A stretch of 64,000 bases of DNA from Prochlorococcaceae cyanobacterium jk18x22bins.40 (GTDB lineage: Bacteria; Cyanobacteriota; Cyanobacteriia; PCC-6307; Cyanobiaceae), in assembly GCA_022826155.1 (NCBI GenBank), contig JAJDVL010000048.1:1-64000 (forward strand), given 5' to 3'. This document shows positions 1 through 9,802 of the stretch, one piece after another; within the stretch, counting starts at the first letter, position 1, and the number at the start of each line of letters is the position of its first letter. Made by a program: the position numbers and the translations under genes. The notes under the pieces were generated by a model that worked only from the letters and a program-made list of their open reading frames with translations, was not told the DNA's origin and did no database searches.

Positions 1-840
1 CCCGGCCTGTTTGTGTTTGATCAGCCAGACCCCAATCGGCAAAGCTTCAGCGCCGCGGAATTTGCGGCAGCCGGGGAACGGATCCGCAGCACCTTGGGAC
101 CCCTGGTGAAACTGCTGAAGGAGCAGAACAAGGCCCTGCGCATCGGCGTGAACCATGGCTCCTTGGCGGAGCGCATGGTCTTTACCTATGGCGACACGCC
201 CCAGGGCATGGCGGAATCCGCCATGGAATTCATCCGCATCTGCGCCGAGATGGATTTCCACAACATTGTGGTGTCCATGAAAGCGTCCCGGGCAGCGGTG
301 ATGCTGGCCTCCTATCGGCTCGTGGCGGATGCCATGGATGCGGAAGGGTTCAATTATCCCCTCCATCTGGGCGTCACGGAGGCAGGGGATGGAGACTATG
401 GACGCATCAAAAGCACTGCGGGAATTGCCACCCTGCTGGCGGAGGGCTTGGGGGACACCATCCGCGTGTCCCTGACGGAAGCGCCGGAGCGGGAAATTCC
501 CGTGTGCTTCTCCATTCTGCAAGCCCTTGGGCTGCGGAAAACCATGGTGGAGTACGTGGCCTGCCCCAGTTGTGGACGCACCTTGTTCAACCTGGAGGAC
601 GTGCTGAAACAGGTGCGCTCCGCTACGGGCCACTTAACTGGGTTGGATATTGCCGTGATGGGTTGCATTGTCAACGGTCCCGGCGAGATGGCCGATGCAG
701 ACTACGGCTATGTGGGCAAGGAACCGGGGACCATTTGCCTCTATCGGGGCCGTGAAGCAATCCGCAAGGTGCCGGAATCCGAAGGGGTGGAGGCTCTCGT
801 TGCCCTGATCAAGGAGGATGGCCGCTGGGTGGATCCCTGA
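1..840 (+). CDS. ispG: 4-hydroxy-3-methylbut-2-enyl diphosphate synthase (IspG/GcpE), 5' end outside window
   Basis: The frame is already open at base 1 (Pro-Gly-Leu-Phe-Val-Phe-Asp), so this is the C-terminal part, about 279 residues, of a gene that starts upstream; the GTG at 13 is internal. IspG reduces methylerythritol cyclodiphosphate to HMBPP in the MEP isoprenoid pathway, which supplies phytol, carotenoids and quinones. The iron-sulfur cluster region is visible: CPSCGR near base 565 and GCIVNGPGE near base 660, both standard for GcpE. The protein ends normally at a TGA. It converges on ftsY with a 31-bp gap and no obvious terminator hairpin. Identification is firm; only the start is missing. 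Confidence 0.95.
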   Translation, partial: PGLFVFDQPDPNRQSFSAAEFAAAGERIRSTLGPLVKLLKEQNKALRIGVNHGSLAERMVFTYGDTPQGMAESAMEFIRICAEMDFHNIVVSMKASRAAVMLASYRLVADAMDAEGFNYPLHLGVTEAGDGDYGRIKSTAGIATLLAEGLGDTIRVSLTEAPEREIPVCFSILQALGLRKTMVEYVACPSCGRTLFNLEDVLKQVRSATGHLTGLDIAVMGCIVNGPGEMADADYGYVGKEPGTICLYRGREAIRKVPESEGVEALVALIKEDGRWVDP

Positions 841-871
841 ACTGGAGCCGCCACTGACTTTCCTTGCTTGC

Positions 872-2362
872 TCAGCGGGGGCTTGCCATCAGGGCCTCAA
901 CGAACTCGAAACCGTTGAAGGGGCGTAGATCACGGAGACCTTCCCCGGCGCCGATAAAGCGGATGGGGAGATTGGCTTCACTGGCCACAGCCAGGGCCAC
1001 GCCTCCTTTGGCGCTGCCGTCCAGCTTGGTCATCACCACGCCCGTAAGCTGGGCAGCCTGGGCGAAGGCCAGGGCCTGACGCAAGCCGTTTTGCCCCTGA
1101 CTGGCATCCAGCACCAACAGGGACTCCACCACCGCGTCGGGAGCTTTACGGTCAATGATGGCGCGAATCTTGGCCAACTCCTCCATCAAGTTATGCTTGG
1201 TTTGCAGGCGGCCCGCAGTATCCACCAGCAGCAACTCCACCTGCTTGGCCTGGGCCGCGCCAATGGCGTCAAACACCACGGCAGCCGGATCCGCGTTGGC
1301 GGAAGGATTGGCGATCACCTCCACCTGGCTGCGCTCTGCCCAGATGCTCACCTGTTCCACTGCCGCGGCGCGGAACGTGTCTGCCGCCGCCACCATGCAG
1401 CGATAGCCGCTGCGCACCGCCAGGTTGGCCAGCTTGCCCAAGGTGGTGGTCTTGCCCACGCCGTTGACCCCCACCAGAAGCCAGACGTTGAGCCGCTCCC
1501 GCTGCGGAGCCAACAGGTCGCAACCCGTGGCGCGGATAGGCCGCTCAAGCTGCTGCCGCAGTTGATCCTTCAGCAGACGGAGACCTTCGCCGGGGGGCAC
1601 CACCTCCTCGTTGACGCGGTGGCGCAGGACATCCAGCACGGTATCGGTGGCCTCTACGCCCACGTCGGCCTGGAGCAACGCCGACTCCAGGTCATCCACG
1701 ATTTCAGGGGTGAGGGGGTCGTCTCCCATGCTGTCCAGCAGCCGCGTGACCAGGCCGCGACGGGTTTTCTCCATGCCCTGCCGCAGACGCCCCAGCCAGT
1801 GGATTTCCTCCAGGGACACCTCCTCCACCTGCCGGCCCTGGGCAGCGAGCACCTCGGCCGACCAGGTGAACTCCTCGTCAAAGCTGCCCAAACCGGGCTC
1901 GGGCGCCGCCTCCACGCCCTCGCCCTGCTGGGGAGGCTCTGCAGCGATGGACTGTGCGTCAAGCGCCGTCTGCCGTTGCTCCCGTTCAGCGGCTGCCCTG
2001 GCCAGCAGACCCATGCCTGTTGCCGGTGGCGGAGGGGAGATCTGCTCAGGGGATGTTGCCTCGTCTTCCGGGATCGATGATGGTGGCGCTGCCGTAGCCT
2101 TGGCCGTCTGTTCAGCCTTCAGGCGCATATAGGCTGCCCTGGCCCAATCCAGGGTGTCCTGCGCTGACGCCACGGGCGCAACCCTGGCTTGTGGGGCGGC
2201 ACCCTTCTCGGTAGACGGTCCAGGCGTGGGTTGGGTCTGCCCAGCCACTGGACTGGCCGGCGTAGCCTCCAGAGACTCGACCTCTTGAGGCCTGACCTCC
2301 GGAGACTCGACCTCCTCGCTGGGCTTCTTCACCTGACGGCGTCTAAACCAGTCAAACACCAT
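872..2362 (-). CDS. ftsY: Signal recognition particle receptor FtsY
   Basis: SRP-dependent GTPase that docks ribosome-nascent chain complexes at the membrane for insertion of membrane proteins. The first ~190 residues are Glu/Pro/Ala-rich and low in complexity, which corresponds to the variable acidic A domain. The NG domain follows with the P-loop [16 protein letters not shown], then [16 protein letters not shown] and [10 protein letters not shown] (about residue 445). At 496 residues it is long for FtsY because of the A domain. It sits directly behind nusB (4-bp gap) and DUF502 in one orientation, a probable operon and a common order in marine Synechococcus. Confidence 0.96.
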   Translation of the reverse strand: MVFDWFRRRQVKKPSEEVESPEVRPQEVESLEATPASPVAGQTQPTPGPSTEKGAAPQARVAPVASAQDTLDWARAAYMRLKAEQTAKATAAPPSSIPEDEATSPEQISPPPPATGMGLLARAAAEREQRQTALDAQSIAAEPPQQGEGVEAAPEPGLGSFDEEFTWSAEVLAAQGRQVEEVSLEEIHWLGRLRQGMEKTRRGLVTRLLDSMGDDPLTPEIVDDLESALLQADVGVEATDTVLDVLRHRVNEEVVPPGEGLRLLKDQLRQQLERPIRATGCDLLAPQRERLNVWLLVGVNGVGKTTTLGKLANLAVRSGYRCMVAAADTFRAAAVEQVSIWAERSQVEVIANPSANADPAAVVFDAIGAAQAKQVELLLVDTAGRLQTKHNLMEELAKIRAIIDRKAPDAVVESLLVLDASQGQNGLRQALAFAQAAQLTGVVMTKLDGSAKGGVALAVASEANLPIRFIGAGEGLRDLRPFNGFEFVEALMASPR

Positions 2363-2366
2363 GGCC

Positions 2367-3008
2367 TCAGGCTCCGGCGGGGGACAACTGCGCTGCCGTC
2401 AAGCGGCGCAGGATGCCGTTGATGCGCCGCCGTCCTTCCGTATCGCTGTAGGTGCTGGCAAGGGCAACAGCCTCGTTGCACACCACCGCCACAGGGGTAT
2501 CCAACACCATCAACTCCGCAGCAGCCAGCCGCAGAATGTTGCGGTCCACCTGGGGAAGCCGGGCCAGGCGCCAGCCTTCCATCACGTCGTCCAACTGCTG
2601 ATCCAGCGTAGCGCGGTGCTCCCTCACGGCTGCAGCCAGCCTCAGGCAGTGGCTTCGCACCTGCTCCTGTTCAGCCGCCAGCAGCAACCGCGGCAGATCC
2701 AGCACGGCAGAGAGTCGGTTGATCACCTGCTCCGCCTTCTCCAGTCCCATCCGCAGGTTGTCCCGCGCCTTGGCCAACTCACGGGACCCCAGTTCACTTT
2801 CCAAAGCGTGTTGCTGTGACCTGTGCAGATCCTGGGCAGAGCGCTCCAAAGCGTCGCGCATGTGCCCATGGAGGGCGGCAAGGGCGGCAAGCAGCAGGTC
2901 CTCCAGCGTCAACTCATGGGCAGTTGCAGGGGCAGTTGTCTTGTCGCTGACCTGCCCCAGGATGAGAAGGGCCAACTCCCGAGCCAGGGAACGGCTTGAG
3001 TGGGCCAT
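2367..3008 (-). CDS. nusB: Transcription antitermination protein NusB
   Basis: All-alpha RNA-binding protein that, with NusE (S10), binds boxA in rRNA leader transcripts and promotes antitermination. The 213-residue product is longer than the ~140 residues of E. coli NusB, as usual in cyanobacteria. The C-terminal core is recognisable: LDQQLDDVMEGWRLARL, DRNILRLAAAELM, TPVAVVCNEAVALASTYSD and a final GILRRL helix. It lies 4 bp upstream of ftsY and 4 bp downstream of the DUF502 gene in an apparent operon. Confidence 0.93.
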   Translation of the reverse strand: MAHSSRSLARELALLILGQVSDKTTAPATAHELTLEDLLLAALAALHGHMRDALERSAQDLHRSQQHALESELGSRELAKARDNLRMGLEKAEQVINRLSAVLDLPRLLLAAEQEQVRSHCLRLAAAVREHRATLDQQLDDVMEGWRLARLPQVDRNILRLAAAELMVLDTPVAVVCNEAVALASTYSDTEGRRRINGILRRLTAAQLSPAGA

Positions 3009-3012
3009 GGTG

Positions 3013-3750
3013 TCATGCCCCGCCTGAGGGGAAATAGGAGATGACGGGCTGCCCCTGGGGATCCTTGTCCTCGGGAGGGGCGGAGGGCTTCTGGTCAGGA
3101 CTGAGAATCCCGGCGGAGATGATGGTTCGAAAGGCCATGTCCACAGGGATATCCAGGGTCTTCACGTCCTTCTCGGCCACCAGCGCGTACCAGCCGGTTG
3201 TGGGATTGGGGGACGTGGGAATGAAGATATTGATCATGGGTTCGGGGAAGAGGGGCTGTAGAGACTGACCCACCGGACCCGTCACAAAGGCCATGGCAAA
3301 GGAGCCTTGCCTGGGATACTCCACCAGCACCACCCGCCGAAAGCGGCTGGAGTTGTCCCCCAGCAGGGTCTCGAAAAGCTGCTTGAGGGTCTTGTAGACC
3401 GTTCCGGCAAGGGGGATGCGGATGAGGGTATCTTCGCCAAACGCAACCAGGGGACGCACCACGGCGATGCGGGCCATCAGGCCAATGAGCAGAATGGCCA
3501 GCAGCGGCACCAGCAACCCCACCATCAAGTTGATGAAGCTCAGCAGCAAGGGGTTCTGGGTTTGCAGGGGATTGAACTGCTTGGGAATGGAAGTCAGTAG
3601 CCCCACCGCGAACCGCGCCACAATGGTGGACAACCAAAGCGTTGTGGCCAGAGGGATCACCACCGCCAAGCCCGTCAACAGGTCGTTTTTGAGGTCGTTG
3701 CGCAAGCGGGTGAGGGGACCTGGGTCTATGTCTTTCGTGGGCTCCGGCAT
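3013..3750 (-). CDS. DUF502 family membrane protein
   Basis: A 245-residue protein with two clear hydrophobic segments: one at about residues 20-55 (LLTGLAVVIPLATTLWLS) and one at about 70-95 (INLMVGLLVPLLAILLIG). The soluble part has the DUF502 hallmarks IPLAGTVYKTLKQL and VEYPRQGSFAMAFVTG. Members are widespread in cyanobacteria and plants (COV-like) and have no established reaction. It is first in the cluster DUF502-nusB-ftsY, with spacing of only a few bases, so it is probably co-transcribed. Family assignment is confident; function is not known. Confidence 0.85.
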   Translation of the reverse strand: MPEPTKDIDPGPLTRLRNDLKNDLLTGLAVVIPLATTLWLSTIVARFAVGLLTSIPKQFNPLQTQNPLLLSFINLMVGLLVPLLAILLIGLMARIAVVRPLVAFGEDTLIRIPLAGTVYKTLKQLFETLLGDNSSRFRRVVLVEYPRQGSFAMAFVTGPVGQSLQPLFPEPMINIFIPTSPNPTTGWYALVAEKDVKTLDIPVDMAFRTIISAGILSPDQKPSAPPEDKDPQGQPVISYFPSGGA

Positions 3751-3818
3751 AATCCTTGCGGGTTCTCAAGTCGGCATGGAGGCAAGAACAGTCTAGTCCG
3801 TTGGCTGGTTGTCTTTGG

Positions 3819-4562
3819 TCAGCGTTTTTTGTTTTCTACGCCCGCCAAACCGGACAAGGCAACACCGGCAACGACGACGGCGCCCACCGCCAGCACCGTC
3901 TCGGGCAACTGACGGAACAACCGTGCCCCCCAGACTTCCCGCGTCTCTTCCTGGGCACGGCTCTCCTGCGCTTGCTGCAGCTCGTTCAAGTTCTGGAGAA
4001 CGATCTGCTCCAAGGCAGCCACGGTCTCCTCGGCGTCGGCATCCGGGGCAAGGCCGGGAAGGCCGACTTGCAAATTCTCCAGACGCCCCGGCTCAGCCAG
4101 GGCATCCAGGAACGCAGGGGACTGGATCCGCTCCAACTCCTCCTGCAACTGCACAGCCTCTTGCTCCATGGCAGCTTGCTGCTGGGCAAAAGTTTGTTGC
4201 AACTCCACCTCCCCCAGAATCGCGCTGCCCAGAAACAGGACAGCCAACAGGACGGCCAACGCTGCGGTGAGTTGCCACGTCAGCCGCTGGGCCGCTGCCA
4301 TGGCTTCGCCCGGCAAGGATCCGACATTGGTCTGGAGCGCCATGGCGGCAACCAGCAAGCCCAACAGGGCCATGGGACCATGGTCGTGGACAGTGAACGC
4401 CAAGGTGCTCAGGAGCACCCCGGACCCTTCCCCCTGGGGGCTGCTCACCACAACGGCCAACAGCTTCTGAAGCAGCACCGTGGTGAGCGCCAGCCCGATC
4501 CATGGGAACCACAGGGTCCGCCAACGCATGTTTGAGTTGGGAGAGAGACGCAAGGGTTCCAT
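3819..4562 (-). CDS. HpsJ-like membrane protein with central coiled coil
   Basis: A 247-residue membrane protein with about four hydrophobic segments: TLWFPWIGLALTTVLLQKLL, GPMALLGLLVAAMAL, LTAALAVLLAVLFLGSAIL and a C-terminal LAVGAVVVAGVALSGLAG. Between the third and fourth is a Gln/Glu-rich stretch (about residues 120-200) likely to form a coiled coil. The layout resembles cyanobacterial HpsJ-type proteins, named from hormogonium polysaccharide loci. The start could be the ATG at 4562 or an internal ATG at residue 12, just before RWRTLWF. It is divergent from the methyltransferase gene, with 57 bp between them. The HpsJ label is tentative. Confidence 0.55.
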   Translation of the reverse strand: MEPLRLSPNSNMRWRTLWFPWIGLALTTVLLQKLLAVVVSSPQGEGSGVLLSTLAFTVHDHGPMALLGLLVAAMALQTNVGSLPGEAMAAAQRLTWQLTAALAVLLAVLFLGSAILGEVELQQTFAQQQAAMEQEAVQLQEELERIQSPAFLDALAEPGRLENLQVGLPGLAPDADAEETVAALEQIVLQNLNELQQAQESRAQEETREVWGARLFRQLPETVLAVGAVVVAGVALSGLAGVENKKR

Positions 4563-4619
4563 CCTGCCATCCGCCTTGATCCCGAATCAAGAACAATTCC
4601 TTAGCCGTGGCCCCTGCCA

Positions 4620-5222
4620 ATGGACGATCTATCAATGGACTCGCTGCAACCGGAGGACGTGGCGGCGTGGCGTCAGCGCTGGCAGGAGGGCAACACCCCC
4701 TGGAATCTGGGCCAGCCGGCCCCGGAACTGGTGGCCGTCCTCAGCAGTTGGCGAACGGCAGGACGGGCCCTCGTGCCGGGCTGCGGCCATGGCCATGAGG
4801 TCTCCCTGCTGCAAGACCTGGGCTGGGACGCCGTGGGACTGGACGTTGCCCCGGAGGCTCTGGCCGTGGCCCGCCAGCGGGATCCACGCCCCCAATGGCA
4901 CTGCGGGGACATTCTGAATCCGCCGCTGACGTGGCAGGCCACGTTTGATCTGGTGCTGGAGCACACCTGCTTCTGTGCGTTGCCGCCCCGCTGCCGTCAA
5001 ACCTACGGCCAAGCGGTGACCAACCTGCTGCGACCTGGCGGGACTTTTCTGGGCTTGTTCTGGTGCCATTCCCGCCCCGATGGGCCTCCCTTTGGCTCCA
5101 CGCCGGAGGAATTGAAGCTCTGCTTCAGCAGGACACTGGGGTTGATCACCCTCCGGCAGGCCCAGCGCTCTGTGGAGGAGCGTTGTGGAGAAGAGTGGCT
5201 GGGCCACTGGCAAAAGCCGTAA
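4620..5222 (+). CDS. TPMT-family SAM-dependent methyltransferase
   Basis: A 200-residue class I methyltransferase. The SAM-binding motif I reads ALVPGCGHGHEVSLL (about residues 50-65), followed by VGLDVAPEALAVAR. The later LEHTCFCALPPRCRQTYG and LRPGGTFLGLFWCHSRPDGPPFG match the thiopurine methyltransferase-like group, which includes plant HOL halide/thiol methyltransferases. The real substrate could be a thiol, a halide or a small metabolite; the sequence cannot decide. The start is the ATG at 4620, although a second ATG 5 codons on (MDSLQPED) is equally plausible. Confidence 0.8.
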   Translation: MDDLSMDSLQPEDVAAWRQRWQEGNTPWNLGQPAPELVAVLSSWRTAGRALVPGCGHGHEVSLLQDLGWDAVGLDVAPEALAVARQRDPRPQWHCGDILNPPLTWQATFDLVLEHTCFCALPPRCRQTYGQAVTNLLRPGGTFLGLFWCHSRPDGPPFGSTPEELKLCFSRTLGLITLRQAQRSVEERCGEEWLGHWQKP

Positions 5223-5258
5223 TCCAACCCACAATGAACCAAAAAGCCAACTCACTTC

Positions 5259-6611
5259 ATGGTGGCCGCCCTCATTGTTCCTCCATTGGGTGCGTCCGAA
5301 CAGTTGGCTTTGCTGTGGGCAGTGGCTGTTGCCGTGGGGGCCATGGCCCGACTGGCGTCACGGCTCCTGGCCATCCCGGCCGTTGTGTTGCTGCTGGCTG
5401 GTGGATTGCTCATGGGCCGTCAGGGACTGGGCCTGATTGAACCCCTGGACCTGGGCTCCGGCCTGCAAACAGCCGTGGAGTTGCTGGTGGCCCTGGTGCT
5501 GTTCGAGGGGGGTCTGGGGTTGCGGGTGCCGGACTCCCTTCTGGGACGCCGTCTGCGCAAGCTGGTGCTCTTCGGCCTGCCGGTGACCTTAGCGGGGGGG
5601 CTGCTGATGGCCCACTACTGGGCCCAGTTGAGTTGGGAGCTGGCCGCTCTGTTTTCCGCCATTATTTCCGCCACAGGACCCACGGTGATCGCCCCGTTGG
5701 TGCGCCAGATGGGCCTACAGCCCCCACTGGCAAAACTCCTGGAAGGGGAGGGGCTGCTGGTGGAGCCCATCGCCGCTGTGGGGGCCCTGGTGGTTTTGCA
5801 GTGGATTCTGGAGCCGTTCACCGCGGGCTACGGGATTCTGGCGGTGGATCTGCTGAGCCGACTCGGCTTGGGTTCCCTCTTGGGGGCCCTGGCAGGTGGA
5901 TTGTTATTTCTCCTGCTGCAACGACTCCCTGACGAACCCATGGATTCCTTGCGGTCACAGCTTTGCCTTGGCACCTTGATGCTGCTTTCTGTGGGTTGTG
6001 AGCAGTTGATCGGCCCGGCGGCGGGGCTGCCGGCCGCAGCCGTGGCCGGCTTTGTGGTGGGCTGCCTTCTGGAATCCCGGTTGGGGGAACTGGAAAACCA
6101 GCTCGGGCAACTGGCCCAGTTGGCCGTCACCCTCCTGTTTCCCCTCCTGGCCGCGGACGTGACCTGGAGCGACCTGCGCCCTCTGGGCTGGAGAGGCATC
6201 ACCTGTGTGCTGAGCCTGATGCTGGTGGTGCGCCCCCTGGCCGTGATGCTGGGCAGCGTTGGCTCCGGCCTCTCCTGGCCTCAGAAGATCTTCCTGGGCT
6301 GGATGGCGCCGCGGGGGATCGTCAGTGTCTCCACCGCCAGCCTGTTTGCCTTGCGGTTGGAGGAGGCGGGAATCCTGGGGGCAAGCCGGGTGCAGGGGCT
6401 GGTGTTTCTCACCATCCTGATGACGGTGACCCTCAACGGCCTCGTGGCGCCGTTGCTGGCCCGCCGGCTGCACCTCACCCAAGGGCAGACCGCAACCGTG
6501 GACCATCCTCCCCCGCCCCGTGGAGCAGTTCCCAGGAGAGCAGCAAATCCGGACCCTGCAGGCATCCCAAAAGAGCTGCCCGAACTCCCTTCATCACCAC
6601 CCCCTTCCTGA
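5259..6611 (+). CDS. CPA1-type Na+/H+ antiporter (NhaP-like)
   Basis: A 450-residue polytopic transporter with about 12 hydrophobic segments from residue 1 to about 405. Diagnostic motifs are [36 protein letters not shown] (the TGPTVI form of the CPA1 ion-site helix) and [21 protein letters not shown]. It would exchange Na+ or K+ for protons across the cytoplasmic membrane. The last ~45 residues are Pro-rich and hydrophilic and are encoded over the 3' end of gltX on the other strand, a 137-bp convergent overlap. That tail may be a lineage-specific extension after loss of an earlier stop codon. Confidence 0.9.
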   Translation: MVAALIVPPLGASEQLALLWAVAVAVGAMARLASRLLAIPAVVLLLAGGLLMGRQGLGLIEPLDLGSGLQTAVELLVALVLFEGGLGLRVPDSLLGRRLRKLVLFGLPVTLAGGLLMAHYWAQLSWELAALFSAIISATGPTVIAPLVRQMGLQPPLAKLLEGEGLLVEPIAAVGALVVLQWILEPFTAGYGILAVDLLSRLGLGSLLGALAGGLLFLLLQRLPDEPMDSLRSQLCLGTLMLLSVGCEQLIGPAAGLPAAAVAGFVVGCLLESRLGELENQLGQLAQLAVTLLFPLLAADVTWSDLRPLGWRGITCVLSLMLVVRPLAVMLGSVGSGLSWPQKIFLGWMAPRGIVSVSTASLFALRLEEAGILGASRVQGLVFLTILMTVTLNGLVAPLLARRLHLTQGQTATVDHPPPPRGAVPRRAANPDPAGIPKELPELPSSPPPS

Positions 6612-7899
6612 CCCCTGCCGCCTGGGCCGCTGCCGTGAGGAGGGCCTTTGCTGCCGACATCTCAAACGTCCGTGGTCGGTGCTGAAGGACGTAACCCAGA
6701 GCGGCTTGACAACCCTCAACCTGCAACTGGGCACGGCTGGCATCATCCAGTTCCGGCGTACCGAGAAACGGGCGGGCCTGTTCCACTCCGTCTTCAAGAA
6801 CCACCAGGGACGGCCCCAGCAGGGCTGACAACCGTTCCTGCCATGCCTGGGGCTGGTTGGTGTCGAGCCCGGCCTGTCGCCAGCGGGGCAACAGGGCATC
6901 CCGCAGTGTGGCCCCGTCCATGGCATGGAGCACCTGGCTGTTCAGCCAGTTGAGCTTGTCCCAGTCGAAGCGGGCCCCAGCTTTATTGACCCTGTCAAAT
7001 CCGAACACAGCAGCAGCATCCCCCAGGCCGAAGCGCTCCCCCAACTTCTTTGGCGGTGACCAGCCCAGGAGGCACATGTAGTTGCTGACGGCGGCAGCGG
7101 TGTAGCCCAGGGCCTGAAAATCGGCAATGGAGGTGACCCCGTCCCGCTTGGAGAGCTTGCGACCCTCCTTGTTGAGGATGAGCGGGGTGTGGGCGAAGGA
7201 GGGCTGGGGAGCACCGAGGGCGTTGTAGAGGAGGATCTGTTTGGCTGTGTTGGCGATGTGGTCCTCTCCCCGGATCACGTGGGTGATGCCCATGGCCATG
7301 TCGTCTACCACCACAGCCAGGTTGTAGAGAGGTTCCCCAATTTGGTCGGCAGGGGCACGGCGGGCAATGACCATGTCGCCCCCCAGGTCGGCCCCCTGCC
7401 AGCGCATGGGACCACGCACCATGTCCTGCCAGAGAATCTCTTGCCCATCCTCAATGCGGAAACGCACCACGGCATGGCGCCCCTCCTTCCGGAACGCGGC
7501 CACCTGCCGGGGGGACAGATGGCGGTGGCGGTTGTCGTAGCGGGGCGCCTGCCGGGCCGCCTGTTGAGCCTCCCGCATGGCGTGCAACTCTGCCTCGGTG
7601 GCATAGCACCGATAGGCCTGACCACTAGCCAGGAGGGTGGCAATGGCCTCCTGATGGTCCCGGCTGCGCCGACTCTGAAACACGATCTCCTCATCCCAGT
7701 CCAGCCCCAGCCAACGCAGGCCCGTCAGAATGCTGTCCGTGAAGGCCTGTCGGGAACGCTCCCGATCCGTGTCCTCAATGCGAAGCAGAAACCGGCCGCC
7801 GTGACGTCGGGCAAACAGCCAGTTGAATACCGCTGTCCGGGCGGTGCCCATGTGCAGGTTCCCCGTGGGGCTGGGCGCAATGCGAACGCGAACAGACAC
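6475..7899 (-). CDS. gltX: Glutamate--tRNA ligase
   Basis: Class I aminoacyl-tRNA synthetase that charges tRNA-Glu; in cyanobacteria Glu-tRNA also feeds tetrapyrrole synthesis through GluTR, and hemL of the same C5 pathway lies in this window. HIGH-type motif [14 protein letters not shown] at residues 8-21, KMSKS-type motif [10 protein letters not shown] at about 245, and [11 protein letters not shown] before it. The length of 474 residues is normal. The 3' end overlaps the Na+/H+ antiporter gene on the opposite strand by 137 bp. A tRNA-Asp gene lies 41 bp upstream in the same orientation. Confidence 0.96.
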   Translation of the reverse strand: MSVRVRIAPSPTGNLHMGTARTAVFNWLFARRHGGRFLLRIEDTDRERSRQAFTDSILTGLRWLGLDWDEEIVFQSRRSRDHQEAIATLLASGQAYRCYATEAELHAMREAQQAARQAPRYDNRHRHLSPRQVAAFRKEGRHAVVRFRIEDGQEILWQDMVRGPMRWQGADLGGDMVIARRAPADQIGEPLYNLAVVVDDMAMGITHVIRGEDHIANTAKQILLYNALGAPQPSFAHTPLILNKEGRKLSKRDGVTSIADFQALGYTAAAVSNYMCLLGWSPPKKLGERFGLGDAAAVFGFDRVNKAGARFDWDKLNWLNSQVLHAMDGATLRDALLPRWRQAGLDTNQPQAWQERLSALLGPSLVVLEDGVEQARPFLGTPELDDASRAQLQVEGCQAALGYVLQHRPRTFEMSAAKALLTAAAQAAGVRKGVVMKGVRAALLGCLQGPDLLLSWELLHGAGEDGPRLRSALG

Positions 7900-7940
7900 C
7901 TGGTGGTCGTGGGATGGATGGAACCACTCAATTTTAAGGA

Positions 7941-8014
7941 CGGGACCGACGGGATTCGAACCCGCAACTTCCGCCGTGACAGGGCGGTGCTCTAACCGGT
8001 TGAACTACGGTCCC
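7941..8014 (-). tRNA. trnD: tRNA-Asp (GTC)
   Basis: Read on the minus strand this folds as a 74-nt cloverleaf. The acceptor stem pairs GGGACCG with CGGTCCC, followed by discriminator G. The anticodon stem CCGCC/GGCGG encloses the loop CTGTCAC with anticodon GTC. The T arm carries GGGTTCGAATCCC. No CCA is encoded. Confidence 0.96.
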
Positions 8015-8065
8015 AGAAGGGATTTACGATTCTAACATCCTGAGTCGGAAGACACAATACTCAAC

Positions 8066-8572
8066 TCAGCCCATCAAGCGTTGCATTTGGGCGACCATGG
8101 CGGCAATGGTGTCCGGGTTGGCTGGTTTCTGGCTGTGGCTCAGCAACTCACGGCCCAGGACCGTGCAACCCAGGTGGCCCAGTTGGATGCGCATGGCGGA
8201 GAGGATTTTCTGGCCACCGCCACCGGAATGGGTGGCCAGAGCAACGGGCTTACCGTTGAACAGGGCGCGGAAGTCTTCCGCAGCGCGGGATAGCCAGGCA
8301 ATGGCGCTGGTGAGGCTGGGGGGAATGCCTCCATTGTACTCCGGGGCACAGATCCACAGCCCACCGGCTGCCGCCATGGCCTGGTGAAGCTGCTGGAAAC
8401 CTGCTCCCGGCCCTTGGGCTTCTCCACGGGACGTGTAGAGATTCAACTCGAGGGCGGTGAGATCAAGGATGGTTGCGGGTAACCCCGCGTTTTGGCTGGC
8501 CGCCAGGACCTGCTCGGCCAACTGAACATTGCGATTGTGGCTTGCCGTCAGGATCAGAAGGGGAGATGACAT
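8066..8572 (-). CDS. NAD(P)H-dependent FMN reductase family flavoprotein
   Basis: A 168-residue flavodoxin-like reductase. The family signature is CAPEYNGGIPPSLTSAIAWLSR (split here as CAPEYNGGIP, then the TSAIAWLSR helix), preceded by the phosphate-binding TASHNRNVQLAEQ at the N terminus. It would use FMN and NAD(P)H to reduce a quinone, azo compound or metal; the sequence cannot separate these. It starts at the ATG at 8572 and is 4 bp after the small protein gene at 8577-8759, with which it may be co-transcribed. Confidence 0.85.
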   Translation of the reverse strand: MSSPLLILTASHNRNVQLAEQVLAASQNAGLPATILDLTALELNLYTSRGEAQGPGAGFQQLHQAMAAAGGLWICAPEYNGGIPPSLTSAIAWLSRAAEDFRALFNGKPVALATHSGGGGQKILSAMRIQLGHLGCTVLGRELLSHSQKPANPDTIAAMVAQMQRLMG

Positions 8573-8576
8573 GAAA

Positions 8577-8759
8577 TCAAGGACGGAAGCCCGCGGGCTC
8601 GATCAAGCGCACCTGGTTGCCCCGTGCCGTGAACTCGCGACCCTGGTCGCTTTGCACCACCACACGACCGCCGGATTTCACACGAATCACGCGGGCCCGA
8701 ACCCAGCCCATGGCTGCAGACTCAAGCACTTTGACCAGATCACCAGGCTGAAGATCCAT
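8577..8759 (-). CDS. Small basic SH3-like protein, unknown function
   Basis: A 60-residue protein with the pattern LQPGDLVKVLES...VRARVIRVKSGGRVVVQSDQGREF, alternating short hydrophobic beta strands as in small SH3-like or KOW-like barrels. It may bind nucleic acid or protein; nothing more specific can be said. The ATG at 8759 begins MDLQPGD. It lies between tRNA-Trp and the FMN reductase gene in the same orientation as both, with a 4-bp gap to the reductase gene, which supports a real gene rather than a chance frame. Confidence 0.6.
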   Translation of the reverse strand: MDLQPGDLVKVLESAAMGWVRARVIRVKSGGRVVVQSDQGREFTARGNQVRLIEPAGFRP

Positions 8760-8814
8760 GGAAAATTCGACTTAAATTAATGAACCTCAAAAACAGGGAA
8801 GGAGAGGCATCAGA

Positions 8815-8887
8815 CGCGCCGTGGAGGACTCGAACCCCCGACATCAGGTTTTGGAGACCTGCGTTCTACCAACTGAACTAACGGCGC
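8815..8887 (-). tRNA. trnW: tRNA-Trp (CCA)
   Basis: Minus-strand cloverleaf of 73 nt. The acceptor stem GCGCCGT pairs with ACGGCGC, followed by discriminator G. The anticodon loop CTCCAAA gives anticodon CCA for tryptophan. The T arm holds GGGTTCGAGTCC. It lies 24 bp downstream of rplS in the same orientation. No 3' CCA is encoded. Confidence 0.96.
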
Positions 8888-8911
8888 ACCATCCGATGCC
8901 TCCCACCCAGC

Positions 8912-9376
8912 TTAAATGTCTCGGTCAAACCGCTGCTTGACACGGGTCGCCTTGCCCACACGGTCGCGCAGGTAAAACAGCTTGGCGCGCCGCACCTTAC
9001 CTCGGCGCCGCACCTTCACGGAGGCCGTCTGGGGTGAGTGGAGCATGAAGACCCGCTCAACGCCAACGCCTTGAAAGATGCGGCGCACCGTGATGGTCTC
9101 GTGGAGACCGCTGTGGCGCTTGGCGATCACCACACCCTCGTAGGGCTGAACCCGTTCCTTGCCCCCCTCGCTGATTTTTACCCCCACTCTCACGGTGTCG
9201 CCAACGAAAATCTCCGGCAGGTCACCGGCAGGCTTGAGCTGTTCACACTCAAACGCCTCAATCAGGGCCCGACCCTTCAGGACAGGCTGGGACGGCTCGG
9301 CAGGGGCAGCACTGCTCTCCGTCTCTACTGACGGCTCATCCAGAGCATCCGGACTGATGGGGGGCGGGGCGCTCAT
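8912..9376 (-). CDS. rplS: 50S ribosomal protein L19
   Basis: L19 lies at the 30S-50S interface and helps form bridges B6 and B8. The core from about residue 40 is clear: [30 protein letters not shown], then [21 protein letters not shown] and the basic [26 protein letters not shown]. The ~35-residue acidic, Pro/Ala-rich N-terminal extension is common in cyanobacterial L19. I chose the ATG at 9376 (MSAPPPIS); an upstream ATG at 9394 adds six residues (MRSRGD). Confidence 0.95.
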   Translation of the reverse strand: MSAPPPISPDALDEPSVETESSAAPAEPSQPVLKGRALIEAFECEQLKPAGDLPEIFVGDTVRVGVKISEGGKERVQPYEGVVIAKRHSGLHETITVRRIFQGVGVERVFMLHSPQTASVKVRRRGKVRRAKLFYLRDRVGKATRVKQRFDRDI

Positions 9377-9419
9377 GTCACCTCTGCTTCGCAATGAACA
9401 GTCATGAACCTTAGCCGAT

Positions 9420-9737
9420 CTACTTCCCTTTTGTCCCCATCACCCTGGGTCCAAAGCGATTCCAGGCCAGGACGCTCCCCGTGCCCAGCAGCCAGATCAC
9501 CCCCACCGCTTCAGAGAACACATACAGGCTTTTTCCTGGAGTTCCCAGCCACTCCCCCTCATGGAGCACCATCAGCCAATGCACTTGTGTCTGCTCCAGG
9601 CCCAGCCAGTCCTTACCCAGGCGATAGGTCACGCCAGTCAAGGCGCTGTTGAGCAGAGGGAGCAGCAGCAGCGGCCCTAGCCGGCCGTGCCAACGCTGCA
9701 TCAGGCCAACAGTCTGCTGCCAACCCGGTCCTTTCAT
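9420..9737 (-). CDS. Small PepSY-type membrane protein
   Basis: A 105-residue protein with two hydrophobic segments, [23 protein letters not shown] (residues 18-40) and [18 protein letters not shown] (about 75-92), separated by a loop with [22 protein letters not shown]. The pattern RWHGRLG...LTGVTYR with a following LHEGE loop resembles the membrane part of PepSY-associated proteins, often annotated as peptidase-like in marine cyanobacteria. No catalytic residues are visible. It ends 25 bp before the map-side face of rplS and is divergent from map. Confidence 0.55.
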   Translation of the reverse strand: MKGPGWQQTVGLMQRWHGRLGPLLLLPLLNSALTGVTYRLGKDWLGLEQTQVHWLMVLHEGEWLGTPGKSLYVFSEAVGVIWLLGTGSVLAWNRFGPRVMGTKGK

Positions 9738-9802
9738 GATTGCGGCAGACTCCTGTGCCCGTGCATTTGCCCTAGGTTAGGGAGCCAGGCCACGGCTCCA
9801 TC

